A stretch of DNA of 64,000 nt from Kribbella sp. VKM Ac-2568 (GTDB taxonomy: Bacteria; Actinomycetota; Actinomycetes; Propionibacteriales; Kribbellaceae): assembly GCF_004345365.1 (NCBI RefSeq), contig NZ_SLVF01000004.1:124001-188000 (forward strand), given 5' to 3'. This document shows, one piece after another, positions 56,907 to 64,000 of the stretch (within the stretch, counting starts at the first letter, position 1; each line of letters starts with the position of its first letter). Both the position numbers and the translations under genes were made by a program. The notes below the pieces were generated by a model. It was not told the origin of the DNA. It searched no databases and saw only the letters and a program-made list of their open reading frames with translations.

Positions 56907-57705
56907 ACGGAGGCTTCAGGTCCAGTCCGACGATCTCGAGCTCGGATTCGATCTGGCGGAGGGATCGTTCCATCGCCGTCGGCTGCAGCCTGCCGAAGCC
57001 TTCACCGTGCGGGTGGTTGAAGAACACGAGCAGGAGCAGCAACAAGGTGATGACAATGGTCACGCTGCCCATCAGCACGCCTTGTGTCACGGCCCGTTCG
57101 CCTCGATCGGCGAAGAACAACATGTACCCGAAGATCACCCCGGAGATCACTGCCAGAACGATCCACAAGGGCGTCGGGATGATTCCCTCCGCCCCATGGA
57201 CCCGGGCGACCCGCGCCTGCTGACGATCCGCCGTTTGGTCCATCCAGCGGTCGTAGGCCGACTGCTCGGTAGCTGTCTTCGGATCGGTCGCCTTGAGCGT
57301 TCGGAACATCTCCGCTCCCCACGGATTGATCGCGTCGCCGAGCGTGCCGTGCTCGAGGGCGCTCCACTCGAGCCCGACGACCGATCGCGCGTAGCAGACG
57401 AGCTCGCCGGTCAGTCGCTCAGAAGTGGCCTTCGGCATGTACTGCGCCGTCTCGACCTGCTGCGCCAGGATGGTCGCCTCCGTCTCGGCGCCCGAACGCG
57501 ACTGGTCATACGAGTCGAACGCGAGAAAGATGATGAACCCGAGGAGCACCGAGAAGCCGGTGGCCAGCACTCCGAAGACACCCGACGCACGGTCACCGTC
57601 GCTGAAGTAACTGCCTTCAGGCGCACGTCGCCGTACGACGAGCATCAGCGTGACGGTGATCGCTGCGACAGCTATGACCAACAGCGCGCCGAGGAAGACG
57701 TTCAC
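56881..57705 (-). CDS. DUF4239 (bestrophin-like) membrane protein
   Basis: A 274-residue protein. Two N-terminal helices (VFLGALLVIAVAAITVTLML and FGVLATGFSVLLGFIIFLAF), a helical domain, and two C-terminal helices (PLWIVLAVISGVIFGYMLFF and VLMGSVTIVITLLLLLLVFF) match the DUF4239 pattern, including the GFIIFLAFDSYDQSRSGAET motif after the second helix. The family is distantly bestrophin-like, but no channel function is proven. GTG 57705 with GGAGG 6 bases upstream is chosen; the frame is open to 57831. The following gene overlaps its end. Confidence 0.8.
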   Translation of the reverse strand: MNVFLGALLVIAVAAITVTLMLVVRRRAPEGSYFSDGDRASGVFGVLATGFSVLLGFIIFLAFDSYDQSRSGAETEATILAQQVETAQYMPKATSERLTGELVCYARSVVGLEWSALEHGTLGDAINPWGAEMFRTLKATDPKTATEQSAYDRWMDQTADRQQARVARVHGAEGIIPTPLWIVLAVISGVIFGYMLFFADRGERAVTQGVLMGSVTIVITLLLLLLVFFNHPHGEGFGRLQPTAMERSLRQIESELEIVGLDLKPPCDSSGRAN

Positions 57706-57879
57706 GTCGACCTCCACGAGCCGAGGGTTTCCCGCCGCCTGCCGCCGGTTTGCCTCACCGTAGGGGCCAACCTGCAGAAGCTGCGTCATCCCTCCGGGAG
57801 GATTCCGGCGCGATGAGGAAGAGGGCGTCACCCGCAGGTGACACCCTCTGACAGTTGGTGATCTGAGCCTCTGGTCGGG

Positions 57880-58041
57880 CTAGGCGTCCTGCTTACCGGT
57901 CGCGACGGGAGCTCGCAAGACCCCCCAGCCGCGCTCCTGACCGTCCGACAGTACCCGGATCAGCCCGACCCGGATCGGGTCGCTCAGCGCAGCCGTCACC
58001 TCGGTGAGGGCGATGTCGGCCTGGCTGGGGTGGTGCGTGGC
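57880..58041 (-). pseudogene. Truncated ArsR family regulator
   Basis: About 53 residues, THHPSQADIALTEVTAALSD then PIRVGLIRVLSDGQERGWGV, are the start of an ArsR-type winged helix. The frame ends soon after LRAPVATGKQDA, before the recognition helix, and there is no proper start codon (upstream frame continues). The DNA to 58280 contains another protein-like minus-strand stretch (QVVQVIDLDGEPTQELADAL) without a start. The region looks like decayed genes. Confidence 0.6.
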
Positions 58042-58284
58042 GGTCAGCCGTCGTGGGGCTGCCTTGAAGGAAACCGCGGAGCACCACCAAGCCATCTCGG
58101 CGGCTAGATCGTCAACATCTCGAGCGCCTACGGCCATCGCCCGCACCTCGATGGATGGAAGACGGCCGGGCCATCGAGCAAAGCATCGGCGAGCTCCTGC
58201 GTGGGTTCCCCGTCAAGATCGATCACCTGGACCACCTGGCCTCGAAGGTGAGTGACGTCCCGGGCAGCGCTGAGCCGTGACGGA

Positions 58285-58306
58285 GGAGCAGCGTGGGGGC
58301 TGCTCC
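58285..58306 (-). terminator. Terminator after DUF998 gene
   Basis: GGAGCAGC (58285-58292) and GCTGCTCC (58299-58306) form a perfect 8 bp stem with a 6-base loop. It lies 16 bases beyond the stop of the minus-strand gene at 58323. Confidence 0.65.
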
Positions 58307-58322
58307 CCGTCGTAATAGCAGA

Positions 58323-59027
58323 TCAGCGCCGACCGGTTGCGACCCGCAGCAACCTGATCGAGAGGAGGATGCGGCAGGGGAACAGGACGGCGACGACCAG
58401 CACTCGCTGGTACAAGCCGGCCCAGTCGTGCAGCGGAGCGTCGTCCGGCATCACGAGTCCGCCGCCTACGAGGAAGCCGACGAAGGCGACGATCCCGGCG
58501 GCAAGCGAGTACGTCGCGAGGCTCTGCCACCTTGGGTCATGCGCCACTCGACGCGACACCACGATCAGCCCGACCGCGCTCGTCAGGAAGAACATGAACC
58601 CGGCGACGATGTGGCCGCCCGGGTCATACGTCACGCCGGCGGCGTCCTGCCGCAGCGGGAAGATCGCGGCGAGCAGACTGCCGACGCCGCTGAGGAACAG
58701 CAACGCGGGGCCGGCGACACCCGCCCGCGATGGCCGCAGGCCGCGGTGCAGTCCCAGTGCGAAGACGATTGTGAGCACGCCGAACACGACGAAGTTGACC
58801 TGCTGAATCCATCCGTTGGGTCCAGCCTCCAGCGCGCTGACCGGCTCGGCGAGCGCGTCGTACTCGCTCCTGCGGAAAGCCTCCTGGGCCAAGAACGTCG
58901 CCGTGAACAGGACTGGACCGATGATGCCGGCCCAGGCCGGCAAAGAGAGGGACCAGTCGGATCGTTCGTGGAGACGGCCGCCGGCCGACTCTTGGTTTCG
59001 CGTGTGCGCGTCCTGCACAGCACTCAT
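58323..59027 (-). CDS. DUF998 family membrane protein
   Basis: A 234-residue protein with six predicted transmembrane segments: AGIIGPVLFTATFLAQEAFR, FVVFGVLTIVFALGLHRGL, AGPALLFLSGVGSLLAAIFP, GHIVAGFMFFLTSAVGLIVV, AAGIVAFVGFLVGGGLVM and GLYQRVLVVAVLFPCRILLS. The motif EYDALAEPVSALEAGPNGW after the first helix is typical of DUF998. Function unknown. ATG 59027 has GGAGG 5 bases upstream. It follows the regulator gene on the same strand by 56 bases and could be its target or part of the same transcript. Confidence 0.85.
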   Translation of the reverse strand: MSAVQDAHTRNQESAGGRLHERSDWSLSLPAWAGIIGPVLFTATFLAQEAFRRSEYDALAEPVSALEAGPNGWIQQVNFVVFGVLTIVFALGLHRGLRPSRAGVAGPALLFLSGVGSLLAAIFPLRQDAAGVTYDPGGHIVAGFMFFLTSAVGLIVVSRRVAHDPRWQSLATYSLAAGIVAFVGFLVGGGLVMPDDAPLHDWAGLYQRVLVVAVLFPCRILLSIRLLRVATGRR

Positions 59028-59083
59028 GACCGCCTCCGTTCGACGGCATCCGGTCGATCTGCCGGGTGCTCTCGATGGCGACG

Positions 59084-60748
59084 CTACGGACGGCCGTCGG
59101 CTCGAACCATCGGGAGTTCTCCCCATGCGGCGAGACCGTGCTGCATCGCGAACACGGTGGCGGCAGCTCGGGTCGAGATGCCGATCTTGGCGTAGGCGTT
59201 CTGGATGTGGCGGTCCGCCGTCTTGGCCGAGATCCCGAGCAGGCGCGCGATTTGCTTTGTCTGCAAGCCGCGAGCGAGTAACCCGACGACCTCGGCCTCT
59301 CGCTCGGTCAACCCCGCGGGCCGCGCTACACGGCGGGCCCGATGTCCGGCGGCGTCAAGTACTGCGACCACGCTGTCGGCGTCCAACCGCCCCGCGCGTG
59401 CCTCCTGGCCGAGCAGGTCAGCCGCCTGTTCCGGCGTTAGCGCAATCCGGTGCGGACGCTGCTCGGTCATGGCGTGGTACACGTCCGCGGCGGCGAGCAG
59501 GCGCGCCGGGGGCGTGAGGGCAGCCGCTGTCGCCCCGCGGTGGTAGCCGGCGCCGTCGAGCCGTTCGTGGTGGAACGTCGCCACTGGCACAAGGGTTGCG
59601 AGAAAGGGCGATCGGCACAGGACGCGTTCGGAGTGGTACGCGTGCAGCCTGACCTGCTCCCACTCGTGCGGCGACAATGGCCCGCCCTTCTGCCAGATGA
59701 GGATGGAAACAGCGACGCGCCCCACGTCGTGAACGAGCGCGGCCCGCCGAGTCGCCGCCACCTCGCCAGGTGGAAAGCCGCACCGCTGTGCCGCGGCCGC
59801 GGTCAGCTCCGCGACACCCGCTGAGTGGCCGACCAGGTACTTCGATGCCAGGTCAGCGAAGTCGCCCATCGCCGCGAGCGCCTGGTCGATCGCCTCGCCA
59901 TGCAACATCAAATGAGGAGTGGGCTCGGCTGCGAGGACGTCGTCCCACGCAGACCGCTCGTCATCGAGCGCCAGGATGTCGGTCGCCTCATCCGCGAGTA
60001 GCGCAGCTATCGCTGGATCGAACGCGCCTTCGGCTCGCTCCCGGACGACACGTGCGGCATGGTCCACGCCACCGATCATTCGGTGCAGAGCGGCGTCGCG
60101 AGCCACGTGGATGATCCGTAACGGGAGCGCGATCTCCTCGCCCCGCAGGCCGGTCAGGCCTTTGCCGTCCCAGCGCTCGGTGAAGTGGACGAACAGTTGT
60201 CGCACGTCGGGCGACATGCCGAACCGTTCGCTCAGGAGCTGGGCGACCTCGCAAAGCGCGGCGATGTGACGGCGATGCCCCCGAACGGCCATCGGAAGCC
60301 GGCCGGCCGCCTGCAGTGCGCGGACAGGCATCGCGCTTTCCGGATCGGCCAACGCGCGCAGTATGCCGGCCATCGTTTGCGCGGGCGTCCCGAACATCAC
60401 CGGGTTGAAGTTCGCGAGCAGATCGCCCTTGAACAACCCAGCGCTGATCTCGGCGTCCACGGTGCACCCGACATAGAACAGCAGGCATCCGTAGTACGTC
60501 TGCGACGCGGTCGCGGAGTCGACCCCCAGCCGATCGGCAAGCCGCATCGCGAACTGAGTGCTCTGCAGGCCGTGCTCGAGCGGAAGCCCCATGCCAAGAT
60601 CCGTCGCCAGGCACAGTGACCCGATCACCTCAGCGGTCCGAACCTCGTCCTGGCCCCGGCCCGGCTCTCCAACCACAAATCGACCGTACCGCCGCCCGTG
60701 CCCACTACGGCGGAATCTGCGCGAGCTCGTGTTCGCAGTACCGTCCAA
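59084..60748 (-). CDS. HD-GYP-type phosphohydrolase fused to a LuxR helix-turn-helix
   Basis: Up to 554 residues. The N-terminal half is helical and contains TYYGCLLFYVGCTVDAEISA, related to an HD-like region. The second half has HDVGRVAVSILIW and FHHERLDGAGYHRG, the HD and HHExxDGxGY signatures of HD-GYP domains. The C-terminus is a LuxR helix-turn-helix (LTEREAEVVGLLARGLQTKQ, then SAKTADRHIQNAYAKIG). HD-GYP domains hydrolyse cyclic di-GMP, but the last conserved Pro is His here and activity is uncertain. The start is unclear: GTG codons near 60676 are alternatives. Leu in IALPLRIIH is TTA (60119-60121). Confidence 0.85.
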   Translation of the reverse strand: MDGTANTSSRRFRRSGHGRRYGRFVVGEPGRGQDEVRTAEVIGSLCLATDLGMGLPLEHGLQSTQFAMRLADRLGVDSATASQTYYGCLLFYVGCTVDAEISAGLFKGDLLANFNPVMFGTPAQTMAGILRALADPESAMPVRALQAAGRLPMAVRGHRRHIAALCEVAQLLSERFGMSPDVRQLFVHFTERWDGKGLTGLRGEEIALPLRIIHVARDAALHRMIGGVDHAARVVRERAEGAFDPAIAALLADEATDILALDDERSAWDDVLAAEPTPHLMLHGEAIDQALAAMGDFADLASKYLVGHSAGVAELTAAAAQRCGFPPGEVAATRRAALVHDVGRVAVSILIWQKGGPLSPHEWEQVRLHAYHSERVLCRSPFLATLVPVATFHHERLDGAGYHRGATAAALTPPARLLAAADVYHAMTEQRPHRIALTPEQAADLLGQEARAGRLDADSVVAVLDAAGHRARRVARPAGLTEREAEVVGLLARGLQTKQIARLLGISAKTADRHIQNAYAKIGISTRAAATVFAMQHGLAAWGELPMVRADGRP

Positions 60749-60801
60749 ACTGTTCGTAATAGAGGTCAGAAACTGGCCGCTAAGGCTCTTAGGCTCAGTA
60801 C

Positions 60802-61332
60802 ATGACAGCGAACGAGCAGAGCTTGACCGGCGAGAGGGCCGACATCCTCGACTTCCTCACCAAGCACCGCTACTTCCTGCGCCACACCGCGGAAGGCCTC
60901 TCCGACGAGCAGGCGAACACCCGCAGTACCGTCAGTGCGCTGACGGTCGGCGGCCTGATCAAGCACGTCACCGAAGTCGAGCGGAATTGGGCCGACTTCG
61001 CCCAGGTGGGCGGCGGCAAGGACACGCCTGAGGAGATTGAGTACACCCCGGAGCGAATCGCCCAGTGGGAGAACCAGTTCCGCCTCACCGAGGGCGAGAC
61101 GCTGGCCGGTGTACTGGCCGAGTACGAGAAAGTCGCAGCCGCCACCGACGACCTCGTCCGGACCCTCGACCTCGACACCACCTACGAACTTCCGGCCGCC
61201 CCTTGGCAGCCACCCGGCGTCTTCTGGACGGTCCGCCGCGTCTTCCTCCACATCGCCGCCGAAACGGCTCAGCACGCCGGCCACGCCGACATCATCCGAG
61301 AAACAATCGACGGCCAGAAAAGCATGGGCTGA
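60802..61332 (+). CDS. DinB/DUF664 family protein
   Basis: A 176-residue four-helix-bundle protein. The presumed metal-binding His residues are in LIKHVTEVERNWADF, and FLHIAAETAQHAGHADIIRE near the C-terminus, the order expected for DinB-like/DUF664 proteins. It resembles the 25.7 kb protein in motif layout but is otherwise distinct. Mycothiol- or bacillithiol-dependent transferase activity is known for some members. ATG 60802; the 53-base spacer to the divergent regulator contains CTTAGG-type sequence but no clear promoter pair. Confidence 0.87.
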   Translation: MTANEQSLTGERADILDFLTKHRYFLRHTAEGLSDEQANTRSTVSALTVGGLIKHVTEVERNWADFAQVGGGKDTPEEIEYTPERIAQWENQFRLTEGETLAGVLAEYEKVAAATDDLVRTLDLDTTYELPAAPWQPPGVFWTVRRVFLHIAAETAQHAGHADIIRETIDGQKSMG

Positions 61333-61389
61333 CCCAGCCAACGTTGGGACGGGGATCACGCTGACACGAACGTGACTGACCCAGGACGG

Positions 61390-61408
61390 TTAGGGTAGCC
61401 TCACCTGC
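61390..61408 (+). promoter_or_regulatory. IdeR/DmdR-type iron box at bfd start
   Basis: TTAGGGTAGCCTCACCTGC matches the actinobacterial iron-box consensus (TTAGG-TTAGGCTA-ACCTAA pattern) at 14 of 19 positions and ends directly before the bfd ATG. TAGGGT (61391-61396) also fits a -10, so a bound iron regulator would block the promoter. Repression when iron is plentiful is the expected output. Confidence 0.65.
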
Positions 61409-61618
61409 ATGATTGTCTGCCACTGCGAGGTCGTCAGCGACCGGGAGGTCCGCGAGAGCATCGACCTCGGCGCTCGCACGCTCGCACAGGTGTGCGGGGC
61501 GACCGGGGCGGGGCGGAACTGTGGCGGCTGCGTCTTCTCGTTGAAGCGGTTGTTGTGCCAGCATGGGAGGTCGGTCTCGGCAACCTCGTTCACGGAGGTG
61601 GCAAGTGCAACCGGTTAA
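61409..61618 (+). CDS. bfd: Bacterioferritin-associated ferredoxin (Bfd-like)
   Basis: A 69-residue [2Fe-2S] protein. C4 and C6 (MIVCHCEVVSD) and C38 and C41 (GRNCGGCVFS) are the cluster ligands in the CxC-(n)-CxxC pattern of Bfd, with an additional C29. Bfd passes electrons into bacterioferritin to reduce and release stored iron. It overlaps the next gene by 14 bases, and that gene is a bacterioferritin, so the pair is a functional operon. An iron box abuts the start codon. The mRNA would have almost no leader, and no ribosome site is seen. Confidence 0.93.
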   Translation: MIVCHCEVVSDREVRESIDLGARTLAQVCGATGAGRNCGGCVFSLKRLLCQHGRSVSATSFTEVASATG

Positions 61619-62093
61619 CCCACGCGTCGTCGTACTGCTCAACGAGGCGCTGACACTCGAGCTGACGGTGATCAACGGGTACTTCCTGGAGGCCAGGATG
61701 CTCGACAACTGGGGATTCGACCGGCTGGGCAAGGCCTTCTACGACCTGTCCATCGACGAGATGAACGACGCCGACGCGCTGATCAACCGCATCCTGTTGT
61801 TCGACGGTCACCCGAACCTGCAGAAGCTCGGTGCCGTGACGGTCGGCGAGGACGCCCAGGAGATGCTCCGGCTGGGCGCTGACGGCGAGCGAGCCGCGGT
61901 GGCGCAGTTCAACGCGGCCGCGAAGGAGTGCCACGACCTCGGCGACCACGGCACCGCCGCGGTGTTCGAGGAGATGGTCCGCGACGAGGAGAAGCACGTG
62001 GACTGGTTCGAGAGCCAGCTCGACGCGATCGAGCGGGTCGGCGCCCAGCAGTACCTCGCCCAGCAGATCGACCCAGGCAAGTCACCCGGCTGA
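61605..62093 (+). CDS. bfr: Bacterioferritin
   Basis: A 162-residue ferritin-like iron store. LLNEALTLELTVINGYFLEA supplies the first ferroxidase Glu and the conserved Tyr, SIDEMNDADALINRILLFDG the second Glu and the haem-ligand Met, and FEEMVRDEEKHVDWFESQLD the last Glu and His. In E. coli Bfr the DEM block reads DEMKHAD; here the His ligand is replaced by Asp (DEMNDAD), which may alter the di-iron site. GTG 61605 follows GGAGG by 6 bases and lies inside bfd. A hairpin (62105-62129) follows. Confidence 0.92.
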   Translation: MQPVNPRVVVLLNEALTLELTVINGYFLEARMLDNWGFDRLGKAFYDLSIDEMNDADALINRILLFDGHPNLQKLGAVTVGEDAQEMLRLGADGERAAVAQFNAAAKECHDLGDHGTAAVFEEMVRDEEKHVDWFESQLDAIERVGAQQYLAQQIDPGKSPG

Positions 62094-62104
62094 CGGCGGT
62101 CAAC

Positions 62105-62129
62105 CACCCGGGCCTGTTGAGCCCGGGTG
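62105..62129. terminator. Hairpin between convergent bfr and YCII genes
   Basis: CACCCGGGC (62105-62113) and GCCCGGGTG (62121-62129) form a perfect 9 bp stem with a 7-base loop, placed between the stops at 62093 (+) and 62153 (-). Confidence 0.65.
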
Positions 62130-62152
62130 ATCGCCTCGCTCACGACGCCATC

Positions 62153-62509
62153 TCACTCGATCTCCGGGTCGTACATGAACTTGCGGATGTCTTGCGCACA
62201 GCGGCAGGCGGCTGCGTTTTTGGCGGCCCACTCCAGGGCGGCCTCCCGGGTGGGTACATCGACGATCATCACGCCGCCGACGAGCTCTTTGCTCTCCGGG
62301 TACGGGCCGTCGGTGACCATCCCGTCAGTGGCCACCAAAGCGTGCTCCACGTCGTCGTCCTCGTAGTCCAGCCCGCCTGCGAAGACGAACACGCCGGCGT
62401 CCTTGGCCTCCTGCTCCACCGCGTGGGAGGCCTTGCCCACCTCGGGCCAGTCCTCCTCGGTGAAGTGGTCCATCGCGCCCTTCTCGAACGAGATCAAGTA
62501 CTTCGGCAT
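62153..62509 (-). CDS. YCII-related (DGPF-domain) protein
   Basis: A 118-residue protein of the YCII-like dimeric alpha/beta barrel family. MPKYLISFEKGAMDHFTEED is the first strand-helix; ATDGMVTDGPYPESKELVGG holds the DGP motif that names the family, and VMIVDVPTREAALEWAAKNA follows. The C-terminus CRCAQDIRKFMYDPEIE is less conserved. In actinobacteria these are often next to ECF sigma factors, but none is here. AAGGAG lies 7 bases before ATG 62509; the frame upstream is not family-like. Function unknown. Confidence 0.87.
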   Translation of the reverse strand: MPKYLISFEKGAMDHFTEEDWPEVGKASHAVEQEAKDAGVFVFAGGLDYEDDDVEHALVATDGMVTDGPYPESKELVGGVMIVDVPTREAALEWAAKNAAACRCAQDIRKFMYDPEIE

Positions 62510-62790
62510 CTCATCACTCCTTGTCCCGGCGGCCAGTCTCCGGCCGACTCTCACCCCTGCAACGAACGCCTCACTCCGGATCCGACAGGCTACTGGCAGA
62601 ATTCTCACGGGATCTCAGCGCTGCGGCTGCTCGGCTATGTATCTTCCGATCGAGTAGGGGTTGGTGCGTCCGGACGTGCCGACGGTGGTGCAGTCCGCTT
62701 CGTCCAGATCGCCATAGGAGTGATCAGTCGACTTGGTGCGCGCGGCCTCAGATCAGACCTTGGTGGCAGCGGCGTGCCACGCCTACAGGG
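62510..62790. other. Intergenic spacer
   Basis: About 280 bases without a supported gene. It must hold the promoter of the YCII gene, but I cannot pick its elements with confidence. Confidence 0.3.
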
Positions 62791-62821
62791 CTGCGGACCG
62801 GACGAGGCGCCCGGTCCGCAG
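62791..62821 (-). terminator. Terminator after the edge gene
   Basis: CTGCGGACCGG (62791-62801) and CCGGTCCGCAG (62811-62821) form a perfect 11 bp stem with a 9-base loop. It lies 21 bases beyond the stop of the minus-strand gene at 62843. Confidence 0.72.
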
Positions 62822-62842
62822 TCGTTCAGCTCACGGCCCAGT

Positions 62843-64000
62843 TCACTGACTGAGCTTGGTGAGCCTGGTGTACCAGTTTCCGAGACTGGTGCGCGTGCCT
62901 CCGCAGCTTCCGAAATTGGCCAGGGTCGGCGAGGGGAAGTATTCCGCCAATGTGCAGGTCTGGCCGATGTACTCCGACGCCAACCAGATGTTGCCGCCGT
63001 CGGTCACGGCGGCGCCGTAGTCACCCCAACGGGTCCGCGGCGGATCCCCGACGAACGCCTTGTACGAGGTGAAACCGTCAGCCGGCCCGAGCCCCGCGGC
63101 CGCGACGTGGATCGGCCCCACCGACCCGCTCTCGTCGATGCGGACGTAACCCGCGCTCGGGAAGTTGGTCTCGCCGAGGACCGTGAACGCGATCGCACCC
63201 TTGCCGGCCGGGGTGAAGGCGATGGCCGGCATGGTCAGGTTGTTGTTCGCGAGGGCGATGTAACCCTGCTTGGTCACCCGTCCCTCGATCTTGCCGGCGC
63301 CGTTGATCTTCGGGCTCACCGCGAACCAGGCGACGCCCGCCTTGAGTTCGCCGTTCACCCTGACCGCAGTACCGGAGGAACCCCACAGGGTGCCGTTGAC
63401 GTACCAGGTCTGCTGCATCCGGGAATCCAGCGAGTCCGGCGTGGACTCCACCTCGTCGTGCGCGGGCTCGTCCTCGGGCAGGAAGAACGCCTGCCAGCAC
63501 CCCGGACCGAACGGTGTCGGCATCGTCGTGTCGTTGATGCACTCGCCGAGCGGGATGTCGCCCGGCTTCTGGTCCGACTTCGGCGGGAACACGTACGTCT
63601 GGCTGTTCGTCAGCCGGCTCGTGATGCCGAGGTCCGGAGACGCGGTGTCCAGCGACGCGGTGTTGGTGATCGCCCAGATGCCCAGCCGGCGCGCGGTACC
63701 GGTCGGGTTGCCGGTCTCGCTGCCGTCACCGGCGATCGTGCTCAGCGCGTACTCCGTGCCGTTCCGCTCGCTGGAGTACTCCCCGGCCGGCGAGTTGGCC
63801 GGCCAGACGGTGAAGCCCGGCGAGCCGTCGACGGCGAGGTTCTCTATCAGGGTCAGGTTGACACTGGCCGGGTGGCCGGCGAGCTGTGCCTTCGAGAACG
63901 CGAAGATCTGCGCGGCGTTGAAGTTCGGCCCGAACAGGTCGTACTCGTTGGTCGACACGTACACGCCGTTGGCATCCTGACCGATGTGCGGGTAGTCCTG
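62843..64000 (-). CDS. Large, probably secreted protein (5' part beyond window)
   Basis: At least 385 residues; the frame is still open at base 64000, where it reads DYPHIGQDANGVYVSTNEYD, so the start is outside. The visible part is Gly/Asn/Thr-rich and beta-like, with FKPGDIPLGECINDTTMPTP-type loops, paired Cys (GECINDT, GPGCWQAFF, GQTCTLAEY, FGSCGGTR) and the blocks ARVNGELKAGVAWFAVSPK-like and TRWGDYGAAVTDGGNIWLAS. The HIGQDANGVYVSTNEY block with paired Cys suggests an exported beta-propeller-like protein, but I cannot name a family. The N-terminal signal peptide, if any, is not visible. Confidence 0.75.
   Translation of the reverse strand, partial: QDYPHIGQDANGVYVSTNEYDLFGPNFNAAQIFAFSKAQLAGHPASVNLTLIENLAVDGSPGFTVWPANSPAGEYSSERNGTEYALSTIAGDGSETGNPTGTARRLGIWAITNTASLDTASPDLGITSRLTNSQTYVFPPKSDQKPGDIPLGECINDTTMPTPFGPGCWQAFFLPEDEPAHDEVESTPDSLDSRMQQTWYVNGTLWGSSGTAVRVNGELKAGVAWFAVSPKINGAGKIEGRVTKQGYIALANNNLTMPAIAFTPAGKGAIAFTVLGETNFPSAGYVRIDESGSVGPIHVAAAGLGPADGFTSYKAFVGDPPRTRWGDYGAAVTDGGNIWLASEYIGQTCTLAEYFPSPTLANFGSCGGTRTSLGNWYTRLTKLSQ

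Overview
The window is high-GC, gene-dense bacterial chromosome. Frequent GTG starts, ATGA/GTGA stop-start overlaps, a DUF501-Ppx pair, a LAL-type LuxR giant, Rex-like and IdeR-like operators, a rare-codon tRNA-Leu(UAA) of bldA type and several DinB/DUF664 and VOC proteins all point to an actinomycete. My guess is a Kribbella or Nocardioides relative; that genus-level guess is inference from style, not proof. No rRNA, prophage, intact insertion sequence, CRISPR array or complete secondary-metabolite cluster was seen.

Layout. 1-5.7 kb: DUF501 (cut by the window edge), Ppx/GppA phosphatase, a TetR/MFS efflux pair with an operator between them, a methyltransferase-flavoprotein pair, and a family 5 uracil-DNA glycosylase. 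5.7-7.2 kb: a non-coding repeat region holding two copies of a structured cloverleaf element (a third is at 42.0 kb). 7.2-13.3 kb: type II NADH dehydrogenase behind a Rex-like box, a decayed GH92 glycosidase, a two-component system, an ACT-domain regulator and peptide deformylase. 13.5 kb: tRNA-Leu(UAA). 13.8-19.6 kb: accessory-looking DNA with ArsR-SRPBCC, gene remnants, an O-methyltransferase, VOC proteins and two alpha/beta hydrolases, one behind a putative leader peptide. 19.9-28.9 kb: LAL regulator with a membrane protein, winged-helix protein, DinB/GrpB cluster, DUF4118 sensor-like protein and Bax1-type membrane protein. 29-34 kb: VOC, DUF4287, SGNH esterase, cystathionine beta-synthase, and an XRE regulator with a divergent 60-residue protein.

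34.0-34.5 kb carries two unannotated 31-residue hydrophobic peptides that are clear paralogues. 34.6-38.8 kb: Baeyer-Villiger-type monooxygenase, LarA-like protein, methyltransferase and TetR regulator. 38.9-41.8 kb: a tandem duplicate of FAD-linked oxidases with duplicated promoters. 41.8-42.8 kb: the second composite repeat locus. 42.8-48.2 kb: LacI regulator, membrane protein, phospholipase D-like protein, aminoglycoside phosphotransferase-like kinase, a small GHKL ATPase and an internally deleted purH-like gene. 48.3-51.8 kb: two overlapping ABC-F genes behind a leader that looks like an attenuator. 51.8-64 kb: VOC, MDR oxidoreductase, winged-helix protein, CPT-like kinase, unknown proteins, DUF4239-type membrane genes, DUF998, an HD-GYP-LuxR fusion, DinB, an iron-box-controlled bfd-bfr pair, a YCII protein and the 3' part of a large gene running off the edge.

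The strongest candidates for undescribed biology are the cloverleaf element (three copies with compensatory base changes, embedded in variable tandem repeats) and the twin 31-residue membrane peptides. The leader-peptide/hairpin arrangements upstream of the ABC-F operon and of the 19.5 kb hydrolase come next.
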